From JAITVM01 sp031551135 (lineage in GTDB: Bacteria; Bacillota; Clostridia; Lachnospirales; JAITVM01): a DNA stretch of 64,000 nt. A model generated the notes under the pieces. The model was not told where the DNA came from. It saw only the letters and a program-made list of their open reading frames with translations, and made no database searches. The stretch lies in assembly GCA_031551135.1 (NCBI GenBank), contig JAVBOA010000007.1, forward strand, positions 25,368-89,367. Direction: 5' to 3'. The stretch's first letter is position 1. Each line of letters starts with the position of its first letter. Shown piece after piece: positions 46,601 to 53,820 of this stretch. The position numbers and the translations under genes are program-made.

Positions 46601-47897
46601 TCCGCCGCTGGAATTTAAAGAAACCGGAAATAATATTATATCCAAAGAATCCGAATGGTCGGCGACTGTGAAGCTCTTTACAAATATCACCACCGACGAA
46701 TATGACGGCGATAAAAATCCGGCTTTTTATCCGCTTTCGGAAGATGATATCGAGAAGATTTATGATGATAAAACAAAAACTTACACTCTGCGGATTAAAA
46801 GCGACGGCGCAGACGCTGAGGGCAACAAGGATTATCATGTTGACCAGAGGCTGATTTCAAAATTCGTAAATAACAATGTTTATGATTTTGTTTTGGATAT
46901 GACGAGTTACAAAGACAAGAATATCGAAAACCGCAATATAAAAATGCCGTATTCGATTTTCAGAACTCTTGAAGAACGCAAAATAAATCTTGTTATTAAA
47001 TCGGAAAATATGAATATCACGATTCCGCATAATTCTTTTAATACGAAAAATATTAAGAATTTGAGCGATTTCGGATATGGCTCGTATTTGGAAATAAATA
47101 TTGAAAAAAATCCAAATAATCTGCCCGAACTTTATACCGTGAACGGTGGTTATGTTGAAAACTTTGCCTCTGTTCCGCAAAAAATTACGGCTCAGCTTAA
47201 AACAAAGACCTCGATTGTTAAGCTTGAGACTTTATCAAAAGATATAAAAATCGAAATGAAGCTGGATCACCGTTATAATGTTTTGGACAATAATGTTTTG
47301 GCTTTCCGCCACGACGGAAATTCCGGCGGCTGGCAATTTATCGAATCCACTTACAATAACGTAAAAGGCATAAAAACTGTTTTAAGCAAAAAAATGGGGA
47401 CTTACGCTTTAATAGCTCGTTCCGTTCCTGTTGCAACCGAGACGAATCCGTATGAAGAATATCTTTTTAACGTAAGCTCCAAAATAAATATTACGGATAT
47501 GCCGAATTTTGAGCCAAACAAAGCTGTTTCATCACAGCAATTTAACAATATTGTTTATGCAATTTTGAAGAATCAAAAAACTGTTTTGATGAACAGCGAA
47601 ATAAGCGACACTATCAAAAATGCATTGACAAAATCTAATATTTATATGGACGGCGATGTGGCTGTAAATGAAGCGGCCGTCAGTGCATTAGCCAGAGTTT
47701 ATGAAATAAAAACCGGTTCCGCAATCAAGGATTATCAAAATTCCGGAACGGAAACCGCCGCAAAAGCTTCGGCTAAATACAAAGTAAATATCCAAAAGGC
47801 TTATAAAATCGGACTTTTGGAAGATACAATCGATCCATACGTAAATTTGAGCTTCGGTGAATTTTTCTATATACTGGATTTAATTTTATCCGAATAA
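43608..47897 (+). CDS. Second very large secreted Fn3-like surface protein with SLH-like C-terminus
   Basis: A 1429-residue protein starting at TTG, seven bases after AAGGAGG. A signal peptide (KKIIAYILLFIFIFTNMPLEI, cut near VLANR) leads into repeated Fn3-like modules: YNVTLNWDRP...LYSFKVVPW, KELHVTWDNP...YAVKVEPV, EYINLYWDSK, TAYVRWLYSDELGYDLYISD...EYSAWVRSF. Near the end the KMGTYALIAR segment and three SLH-like stretches repeat the layout of the previous protein. No enzyme motif is seen. It is likely another wall-bound adhesin or scaffold made with its neighbour. Confidence 0.75.
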   Translation: MKKIIAYILLFIFIFTNMPLEIVLANRQSSVTDLKISDYTINEQIGYNVTLNWDRPPNSTVSDPNAIVTDRTKLHDFENYEIYLRNATKNEKFGSFYSTLTGKDMKLAKSLQNIPMRPGSLYSFKVVPWHTHNYPKGNDVEAKRAPMDYALGTDAEALYLTDISVEAQGVGKELHVTWDNPTLDGKEIFDGYRIYYYQGGPELSPIPTTYYHYVSMASSGLTRTSDGRLQYIIKDNNLNVGKYYAVKVEPVIKNVDLRGAGIKTIDVNGKKYSIAYRAPSKEYRVNEAYIKPALYLKEEGLEYINLYWDSKKNDLGDIIEIKIVSSDNPDFNNSKVIGTVHTEYVRDVNNWIEKKPTTKTYYKYIISYKDPLTGKNLEMESEVAVYDPAYTSFEPYTPNILEITDNKQKPLNLNVLWEGFLRNPYDEEERSSMLAGFNKYLDQNMDYDIWITDDISNFDDYTINQYKIDSIDATKLSHTEFTDIDGIKKIGFQKTFDTYLKKLTNGGYEKVPIEENKVYYVKILAKRKTGELSTPAIGTHYVPPIDDINKQPIMISKPPLKIKKDEKGIDVITTNSIAIEWKLTWLEAFDKDTNSWYTRIARDSNGNIIFGENIKSTVPEENIIDLSSDEYVKLPAAQALAKAKADLAAIGANIPLRTQDLKDASYEISVIKYDEMTKKSSYDQYLQSIIGDDSKWQQITADLSESNPFYNVTGLDENTTYVIFFRPYFMDGTNKKVAYLPNFVIGTTLRTREDLEIKPTVPSIETVSTTDTTAYVRWLYSDELGYDLYISDNSADYPNGGTSFKWDDIKNIGSIKNENGKKYFYFTIENLFPDTEYSAWVRSFANNKGNIVYSEFSNPTYIKTKDITALDSPRGLGPASKNSMNAYNKENNTKLLPAEKDYLIVEFLRDLKDTAAIESKDGKKAEETITEWLKSASIPTTYLTKFNKLIANNDYYVRAKTILTITRAEKGLGITRYYQYVLQFADNPDFLDSIEITIPPLEFKETGNNIISKESEWSATVKLFTNITTDEYDGDKNPAFYPLSEDDIEKIYDDKTKTYTLRIKSDGADAEGNKDYHVDQRLISKFVNNNVYDFVLDMTSYKDKNIENRNIKMPYSIFRTLEERKINLVIKSENMNITIPHNSFNTKNIKNLSDFGYGSYLEINIEKNPNNLPELYTVNGGYVENFASVPQKITAQLKTKTSIVKLETLSKDIKIEMKLDHRYNVLDNNVLAFRHDGNSGGWQFIESTYNNVKGIKTVLSKKMGTYALIARSVPVATETNPYEEYLFNVSSKINITDMPNFEPNKAVSSQQFNNIVYAILKNQKTVLMNSEISDTIKNALTKSNIYMDGDVAVNEAAVSALARVYEIKTGSAIKDYQNSGTETAAKASAKYKVNIQKAYKIGLLEDTIDPYVNLSFGEFFYILDLILSE

Positions 47898-47905
47898 AAA
47901 ACAAA

Positions 47906-48000
47906 AAGCTTTTGGGCTTTCAGCCCAAACCCGAGTCGCTTTTTTGAAAAAAAGCGACGCAAAAAACTTTAACAAAAACGGCGCATTCGCGCCGTTTTTG
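47906..48000 (+). repeat. Repeat C, copy 3
   Basis: TTGGGCTTTCAGCCCAA, ACCCGA, a GTCGCTTTTT/AAAAAGCGAC hairpin, GCAAAAAACTTTA and an AACGGCGC/GCGCCGTT hairpin ending in T5. Compared with copies 1 and 2 the second and third stems carry different bases that still pair. It begins just after the stop of the second giant gene and could serve as its terminator. Confidence 0.82.
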
Positions 48001-48021
48001 AATTTCAGCTTTTTTTCAAAA

Positions 48022-48729
48022 CTATAACTTAACGAATTTCTTAAAATTCAAAATCGGTGTTTTTAATTTATCGTTTTTAATTCCCGAATCGATTAATATT
48101 TTTCTGATCTCGCCGGTTTCGGTATTTTCACGCAGAACGGCGGCGGCGCATAAAGTCACAAAAGGCACAGAAAATGATGTTCCGCTGCATACTTTATATC
48201 TGTTATGGATATCTGTTGTTTTAATATTTTCGCCGTAATAAGATAAATGAATCTTTTTGCCGTAATTCGAAAAGGAGGACAGATTATTTTCGCTATCTAT
48301 CGAATTCACCACAATAATATTTTTGAATCTAAAATACGGCGGATACAGTTTATTTTTATCGATATCCGATGAATTATTTCCGGCCGAGCAAATTATAATG
48401 CCATCATAATTTTTTATGGAATTAAAAAATTTATCGGTAAAAAATTTAAAACTGTACGAGAAATTAATTATTTTAATTTCATTCTCTCGGCAAAACTCAA
48501 TTGCTTTTGCAAAATTATCAATATTATATTTGCTTTTTGTAACCGTTTTCAGCGGAATAATTTCAACATACGGCAATAAAGAAAGTATTCCGGCGATATT
48601 TGTGCCGTGGCCGGTAGAATCCAATTGAGTAAATTCATTATTATCAATGTAATTATATCCTGAGCCAATATTCCGCAAGTCTTTATGGGGATAAACCCCG
48701 GAATCGATCAGCCCGATTTTTATATTCAA
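48022..48729 (-). CDS. Minimal leaderless subtilisin-like serine protease
   Basis: A 235-residue S8 protease containing just the catalytic core: Asp9 in IGLIDSGV, His41 in STGHGTNIAG, oxyanion Asn118 in CSAGNN and Ser185 in CSGTSFSVP. There is no signal peptide, prodomain or C-terminal extension, so it is cytoplasmic or spore-associated and either short-lived or made active directly. The start is TTG with GGGGTGG upstream. It lies 45 bases after the peptidoglycan-binding repeat gene on the same strand, and that protein may be its substrate or partner; this is inference. The canonical triad is intact. Confidence 0.87.
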   Translation of the reverse strand: MNIKIGLIDSGVYPHKDLRNIGSGYNYIDNNEFTQLDSTGHGTNIAGILSLLPYVEIIPLKTVTKSKYNIDNFAKAIEFCRENEIKIINFSYSFKFFTDKFFNSIKNYDGIIICSAGNNSSDIDKNKLYPPYFRFKNIIVVNSIDSENNLSSFSNYGKKIHLSYYGENIKTTDIHNRYKVCSGTSFSVPFVTLCAAAVLRENTETGEIRKILIDSGIKNDKLKTPILNFKKFVKL

Positions 48730-48774
48730 CCAACCACCCCAAATATTTTCGAATGTCTTTATCCAACAAAATCT

Positions 48775-51700
48775 TTATTTTTCCGGAATCCCATTTCTGC
48801 CCAAAGCATTATCGAGTGCTGCCCAAGTATCTTTTCCGACAATTCCGTCTGTCGGAATATTATTATCAAATTGAAATGCTTTGACCGCCTCCGTTGTTCT
48901 GTCGTCAAAATCAGAAGTAATCGGTCCTGTATAATATTTAAGATTTTTCAAAATTTCCTGCAGGGCTTTAACATAATTATTCTTGTCTCCGAATCGCAAG
49001 GTCGGCCTGTTCTTTGTATTTTGGGGCTTGTTGTAAATCGAATTCATAATCGCATTCCATGTTTCCGGCCCGACAATCCCGTCCGGCACAAGACCATTGT
49101 CTTCCTGAAACGCTTTAACTGCCTCCATTGTATTTGTGTCAAAATTTCCCGTTATATCACCGTTGTAGTATCCGAGCGCAAAAAGTATTTCTTGTATAAT
49201 CTCTACATCTTCACCAAAAGAGCCTAATCCCAAAACCCTCCGCTGAACCGGCAATTGAAATTGGCTTTCGATAGCTTCCCACGTGAGCGGTCCGACAATA
49301 CCATCCGAAGATAAACCCGTATCTTTTTGAAATTTAGTGACTGCATCTTTTGTTTCGTTGTCAAATCTTCCGGTTATATAGCCTTTATAATAGCCCAAAG
49401 CAAAAATTCTCTCCTGTAAAATAGCGACATTCGGGCCAGTATCGCCTTCCATCAAAATCGGAAAACCTCCCGATGCCTGATTCGAGTTAAGCCTTGACCA
49501 AGTTTGGTCTCCGACAACACCGTCAGGATTTATATCCGCTTGTGTCTGAAAATTTTTAATGGCTTCAAGAGTTTCTTTATCAAAATCCGAATTGATTTCT
49601 CCTTTATAAAAACCTAATTCTTTTAATTTTGATTGCAGTAATTTTACAAATTCATTGTTTGCGCCCTCCCGTAAAGTCGGCAGAGTCGGTTCCGGCTTTG
49701 GGTTATAATTATCCAAGGCTTCATAAGTTTCATCATCAACAACGCCCGTTGGCTCCAAACCTACAGCTGACTGAAAATTTTTAACAGCATCAGCAGTTCT
49801 GGGTCCAAAGTATCCGTCGGGCCTTCCTATTAAAAAATTATAATCATATAATTTATTTTGTAATTTCGTAACCTCGTCGCCCGAACTTCCTTCGTTTAAT
49901 TCCGGCCGGGCCACAGGAGGGGTTTGCGGAGCATCATACGCAAATAAAGCCGCCCACGTAGCAGGCCCGGCAATACCGTCAACTTTCAGTCCGTTTGCCT
50001 GCTGAAAAGCTCTGACAGCTTCTTCTGTTTTCGGGCCGAAAATTCCATCTGCCACATCATTTAAATATCCGTAATTTATCAGCATTTCCTGCAAGATTCG
50101 TACAGCCGCACCACTTGAGCCTATTTTTAGCGTGGGAGATTGAATATTTGTTGTAGCAACTCCCGAATCGGGAGGAATATAATTTTCCAGAGCCAAAGCT
50201 GTAGCGGCATCAACAACTCCGCTAGGCGCAATTCCGACTTCACTTTGAAAATTTCTTACGGCGTTTGTTGTTTCATTGTCGTAAACTCCGGTCGGTGTCC
50301 CTTCCAAAAATCCTAAATCTATTAATTTTTGCTGTAAATTCGAGACTAAATTCATTATAGAATCCGCAGTATTATTATTTTGTTCATCCGCGGCGGCTTT
50401 TTCCATATACTCATAAAATGTGCTGAGGGTTTCATGATCCACTACACCCGTAGGCGTAAGCCCTGCCACAGATTGAAATCTTTTTATTGCATCACTTGTA
50501 ACCGGCCCCATTATTCCGTCTGATTGTCCCTGTTGTAAAAATCCGCTTTTAATTAAAAAATCCTGCAAATTTTTAATAGAGGTATTTTTATCTCCAAACC
50601 GGTAACCCGGAACAACGGTTTTTGGCGGTTGTATACTCATATATTCTCTTAGTTCCATAAGAGTTGATAAATCAGCGGTTCCCGTTGGATTCACGCCTAT
50701 TGCGGTTTGAAAATTCTGCACACCTTTCGCTGTTTTCGGTCCATAAATACCATCGGCTACGCCCTGCATAAAACCATAATCAATCAAAGTTTGCTGTAGA
50801 TTTTTGACAATTTCATTTCTGTCGCCGACTTTCATTTTAGGAAGCTCGATTCCGTTTTTCTCGGAAAAATCGTTCAATGCATCCATAGTTCTGTAATCAG
50901 GTTCGCCCGTAACCGGAAGATTATACGCCGACTGAATGTTTTCCAAAAACTCCCGAGTTTCCGGCGACAGCGGATAGTTTTCCGGATTCACGGCATAATT
51001 CAGGATATCCGAATAAAATTTGAAATAATCCGGAGGTATTATTCCTTTCGCAGAGCCTGAAACATAATTCTCCAGGGCCTGCCAAGTTTTCGGGCCAACG
51101 ATTCCGTCCGGTGTAAGCCCCTGACTTGACTGAAAATTTATCACAGCATTTTTTGTATTCGGCCCGAATATTCCGTCAACCGCTCCGCTGTAAAAACCCG
51201 CCGATTTCAGCATCGACTGCAAAATTCTTACGTAAACATTGTTTGAGCCTTCCCTGAGTATGGGATATTCCAGCGTTTCACTCGGTGACTGCCGCTCATC
51301 CGGCAATTCTTCAATAATTCTAATAATATCGTAAATAGGGTCGTATTCCTGATTCGTCTCCTGAGAGCTTATTTCATTGCTGTTTTCCATAGGCATATAA
51401 TCTTCTTCAAAAACAAAATTATCATCTAAAGGCTTCTGATGAAATATTTCTTCAATATTATCTTCTTCGATATCTTCGATCTTTTCGATTTTGGGAACAA
51501 GATTTGTTTTCGGTTCGGAATTTATTTTATCTCTTTCTTTATATTTCATATCCTGCTCTGTTTTTGTAATAGAAATATCTCGAAGCGGCAAAATTCCTTT
51601 CCAAACATCTTTATCTTCTTTTACATCCTGCACTTCTCTCGGCTCTTTTTTATCTTTATTAATGCATTTTTTATCAGATGCGGCATTTTCATCAGGAAAT

Positions 51701-51921
51701 CTTTTTTCAAAAAGCCGGCTGATTGAATTAAAAGTCTGCATATCCACAATCCCGGTAACATTCATGCCCATATCGTTTTGAAATGATTCCACAACGGATT
51801 TTGTTTCGTCCTTATAAACATTGCTAAGATCAGAAATCCTATATTCCAGTTTTTTCAGCATATATTGAACATTATAAACATCTTCTCCCGTCGAGCCGGG
51901 TTTTAAAATCCTCATTTTCAT
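48775..51921 (-). CDS. Leaderless protein of about twelve peptidoglycan-binding-1 repeats
   Basis: A 1048-residue protein. One PG_binding_1 domain at residues 3-70 is followed by an acidic/charged linker (about 75-215), then about eleven further units of 65-75 residues ending at the C-terminus. One of these (EYP...SPETREFLENIQ region) is degenerate. Each unit has the pattern LxxGxxGxxVxxLQ, DGxFGPxT, AVxxFQ, GxxxDGIVGPxTW. No catalytic domain, membrane segment or signal peptide is present. Tandem units of this number without an enzyme are unusual. A cortex- or coat-bound spore scaffold is a reasonable idea, as leaderless forespore or mother-cell proteins reach the cortex or coat. GGAGGG precedes ATG 51921. 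Confidence 0.88.
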   Translation of the reverse strand: MKMRILKPGSTGEDVYNVQYMLKKLEYRISDLSNVYKDETKSVVESFQNDMGMNVTGIVDMQTFNSISRLFEKRFPDENAASDKKCINKDKKEPREVQDVKEDKDVWKGILPLRDISITKTEQDMKYKERDKINSEPKTNLVPKIEKIEDIEEDNIEEIFHQKPLDDNFVFEEDYMPMENSNEISSQETNQEYDPIYDIIRIIEELPDERQSPSETLEYPILREGSNNVYVRILQSMLKSAGFYSGAVDGIFGPNTKNAVINFQSSQGLTPDGIVGPKTWQALENYVSGSAKGIIPPDYFKFYSDILNYAVNPENYPLSPETREFLENIQSAYNLPVTGEPDYRTMDALNDFSEKNGIELPKMKVGDRNEIVKNLQQTLIDYGFMQGVADGIYGPKTAKGVQNFQTAIGVNPTGTADLSTLMELREYMSIQPPKTVVPGYRFGDKNTSIKNLQDFLIKSGFLQQGQSDGIMGPVTSDAIKRFQSVAGLTPTGVVDHETLSTFYEYMEKAAADEQNNNTADSIMNLVSNLQQKLIDLGFLEGTPTGVYDNETTNAVRNFQSEVGIAPSGVVDAATALALENYIPPDSGVATTNIQSPTLKIGSSGAAVRILQEMLINYGYLNDVADGIFGPKTEEAVRAFQQANGLKVDGIAGPATWAALFAYDAPQTPPVARPELNEGSSGDEVTKLQNKLYDYNFLIGRPDGYFGPRTADAVKNFQSAVGLEPTGVVDDETYEALDNYNPKPEPTLPTLREGANNEFVKLLQSKLKELGFYKGEINSDFDKETLEAIKNFQTQADINPDGVVGDQTWSRLNSNQASGGFPILMEGDTGPNVAILQERIFALGYYKGYITGRFDNETKDAVTKFQKDTGLSSDGIVGPLTWEAIESQFQLPVQRRVLGLGSFGEDVEIIQEILFALGYYNGDITGNFDTNTMEAVKAFQEDNGLVPDGIVGPETWNAIMNSIYNKPQNTKNRPTLRFGDKNNYVKALQEILKNLKYYTGPITSDFDDRTTEAVKAFQFDNNIPTDGIVGKDTWAALDNALGRNGIPEK

Positions 51922-52149
51922 ACTTTCCCTCCATTTAATTTTTTATCCAATTCCTATGGTCTATAGCATATTTGTAGCTTTTCCGGAATATAGATTCAGA
52001 AGCTTTATATATATATTATTAAATAATACATTTTGATGTTCCAAATTTATCCATTTGCTCATATTATTATATGATGTTCTTCTTATAAAATTCTAAAATA
52101 AAAAAAGCGCATTACGCTATTTTCGTTCATAGCATAAATACGCAATATA

Positions 52150-52347
52150 TTAAAAAAACAACATTAAAGAAAATATAAAAACAATACTGCCGAGTAACAT
52201 CAATAAACCGTGTGCGCCGCGTTCCCCAAATAACTGGATATAGACCTGAAGCAATCTAAATTTTCTGAATTCCTGATTCTCATTAACACTATTCGCAATC
52301 ATTGCAATCGCAAATAATACCCCAATTACACCTGCAAGATAATTCAT
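52150..52347 (-). CDS. Small two-helix membrane protein, Imm17-like
   Basis: A 65-residue protein with a hydrophobic helix at residues 3-20, a charged loop and a second helix at 46-65. The segment LFGERGAHGLLMLLGSIVFIF resembles the FGRxGAR-helix of Immunity 17 family proteins, which are predicted to protect against contact toxins. No toxin gene is beside it, so either it is an orphan immunity protein or the resemblance is superficial. GAGGTGG precedes ATG 52347. Confidence 0.6.
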   Translation of the reverse strand: MNYLAGVIGVLFAIAMIANSVNENQEFRKFRLLQVYIQLFGERGAHGLLMLLGSIVFIFSLMLFF

Positions 52348-52427
52348 AAAACCACCTCAAACAGACTTTTTTTAATCATATATTTTGGAAATTTCAGTAC
52401 GCTAGGAAAATGATTACAAATTTTTTC

Positions 52428-52482
52428 GGGGGGGGGGCTTGGAAACCTGCGGGGCGGCATGGAAACCGCCCCCTACGATGTT
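52428..52482. repeat. GC-rich patch with G10 run and duplicated GGTTTCCATGCC-like unit
   Basis: Ten G at 52428-52437, then CTTGGAAACCTGCGGGGC and GGCATGGAAACCGCCCCC. On the minus strand this reads GGGGGCGGTTTCCATGCC and GCAGGTTTCCAAGCCCC, an imperfect tandem unit that also folds (GGGGCGG/CCGCCCC). It is far richer in GC than the surroundings, and GTAGGGGGCGG-type intergenic repeats are familiar from gut Clostridia. Confidence 0.6.
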
Positions 52483-52492
52483 CTTGTCCAAT

Positions 52493-52519
52493 AAAAAAAG
52501 GCATAGCCTGCGCTATGCC
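52493..52519 (-). terminator. Minus-strand terminator
   Basis: On the minus strand GGCATAGC-GCAG-GCTATGCC followed by seven T. The nearest upstream minus-strand gene ends at 52952, so it either ends a long 3' UTR or a short transcript from the repeats. Confidence 0.75.
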
Positions 52520-52566
52520 GAGGGGGATGTTTACTCATTCTTATTAAATTTTATAATAGGATTGTT

Positions 52567-52679
52567 ATACTATTTCCCTTTTAAAGAATAGAAAAAAATA
52601 TTTCATTCCGTGCTTGAAGCATTGCACGGAACGCTTCGCTGTGAAAATTTTTTTCTGCAAATTAAATGGGAATTAGTAT
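52567..52679 (+). repeat. Repeat B, long copy 3 (113 bp)
   Basis: Ends ATACTATTTCCC and GGGAATTAGTAT. The central hairpin TTCCGTGC / GCACGGAA (52606-52613 and 52624-52631) replaces TTTCACGC / GCGTGAAA of the copy at 57379 with pairing kept. GAAAAAAATATTT and AAATTTTTTTC arms flank it. Confidence 0.85.
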
Positions 52680-52851
52680 TAGGTGGTTTTTTCATTAATT
52701 ATAGCAAAAAGATTTTTGGGGGAATCTTTAGTGCTTCGCTTTTGTTAATTTCAATTCACTTTCTTTACAATTTATATGGCAATTCAACCCTGCGATTGCC
52801 TTATTAAAACAAATTTACTTTTTTTATAGTATCAATATATATTTATTTGCG

Positions 52852-52890
52852 GCGGTTTGATTTTAAAATATTCCAAAAAAATCAAACCGC
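52852..52890. repeat. Repeat A, copy 4 (short, symmetrical)
   Basis: GCGGTTTGATTTT and AAAATCAAACCGC flank 13 bases (39 bp in all). It is the cleanest inverted-repeat form of family A. Confidence 0.8.
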
Positions 52891-52951
52891 GTCTTACTTT
52901 GAATTTATATAAAATCCATATGTGGATTTGCTCTATTTAGCGAAATTATAT

Positions 52952-53515
52952 TTATGCGCTAGGCTCTGCGGCTTTTTGGATTTTCATTTTCATGCCCTTT
53001 TGTCCGCCGAAAGACATAAACGGCATATTTTCTCCATTTTTCAAATTAGTTTTGGATTCTTCCAAATGCGTAATTTGCTGGTCAGCTTCTGTTTGGTCAA
53101 TCAGACCCAATTCCAAATATTTTTTAACCATGCTTATTTCATTATCGATTCTTGCTTCCTGCAATTTATAAATTTCCTCTTTTTGTGCATCTGTCAGAGC
53201 GTTCCATTTAGCTTTCTTCTCAGTCATTTTAGCTTTCATTTCAGCCATTTTTGCATCTCTTTCAGCTTGAAGTGCAGCTTTTTCTTCTTCGGTCATATTT
53301 TCGAATTCAGCTTTTTTCGCCTGCATCTCAGCTTGAAGTGCGGCTTTTTCTTCTTCCGTCATATTTTCAAAATTTCCTTTTATTTTAAAAATCTTTTCGC
53401 CTCTTGCTTGAGGAGCCGTTGTGCTTGTTGTAGTATCAGAAGCGGCAAAAACGGAAGTTCCTAAAATTCCGATTAAAGCAGCGGCAGTTATTCCGGTGAT
53501 AATTTTCTTGTTCAT
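52952..53515 (-). CDS. Secreted helical protein with duplicated Glu-rich repeat, DUF2680-like
   Basis: A 187-residue protein with a signal peptide (MNKKIITGITAAALIGILGTSVFA) and a Thr/Ser linker. ENMTEEEKAALQAE occurs twice in tandem (about residues 50-63 and 72-85), followed by a DUF2680/YckD-like helical hairpin (LTDAQKEEIYKLQEARI, LELGLIDQTEADQQITHLEE). The tail has MPFMSFGGQKGMKMK, which is Met-rich. A secreted scaffold or metal-binding role is possible; no function is known. The repeat is also visible in the DNA and may vary in number between strains. Confidence 0.75.
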   Translation of the reverse strand: MNKKIITGITAAALIGILGTSVFAASDTTTSTTAPQARGEKIFKIKGNFENMTEEEKAALQAEMQAKKAEFENMTEEEKAALQAERDAKMAEMKAKMTEKKAKWNALTDAQKEEIYKLQEARIDNEISMVKKYLELGLIDQTEADQQITHLEESKTNLKNGENMPFMSFGGQKGMKMKIQKAAEPSA

Positions 53516-53820
53516 AATTTCATCATCCTTTTTTATATTTTTAATTTTATGTTTTTTATTTAACCATAGCCATTTACGAGCGTTACATAATGTCCAGCCC
53601 CTTTCGCTTATACATAAGCATTTAAAAACGGTTTTTATTCTCTAAACAGTATTAATGTAGTTTTCTCAAAAATTCGATTTTTTATCAATCTATCGGGTCA
53701 TGGTTCTCAAAAAGTTTTAAACCGTTTCTATGTTTATAATTCTATTCTTTTTATGTGAAGAGCATATGAACTTGAGTTGAACGTTTGGGAATATTATCAT
53801 GTGCAAATCAAGAAGAAGCC
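53516..53820. other. Intergenic spacer
   Basis: About 305 AT-rich bases between the secreted helical protein (start 53515) and ytaF (end 53821), both on the minus strand. No gene, hairpin terminator or repeat family member was recognised. Confidence 0.4.

Larger units (their letters stand above)
52348..52951. other. Repeat-filled intergenic region
   Basis: About 600 bases with a G10/GC-rich patch (52428-52482), a minus-strand terminator (52493-52519), a 113-bp repeat B (52567-52679) and repeat A copy 4 (52852-52890). The frame at 52610-52807 is made from repeat B sequence and is not a gene. Confidence 0.6.

Noticed and set aside
51439..51781. Two plus-strand frames opposite the linker of the peptidoglycan-binding protein
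   Set aside because: They are antisense shadows of an acidic, Lys/Glu-rich coding linker, which gives Phe/Ser-rich frames; no RBS.
48800..51900. CRISPR-like periodic repeats
   Set aside because: The periodicity is protein-level PG_binding_1 repetition of about 65-75 residues with diverged DNA, not short identical repeats with spacers.
52610..52807. 65-codon open frame after repeat B
   Set aside because: Its first part is translated from the palindromic B element and it has no RBS; treated as non-coding.
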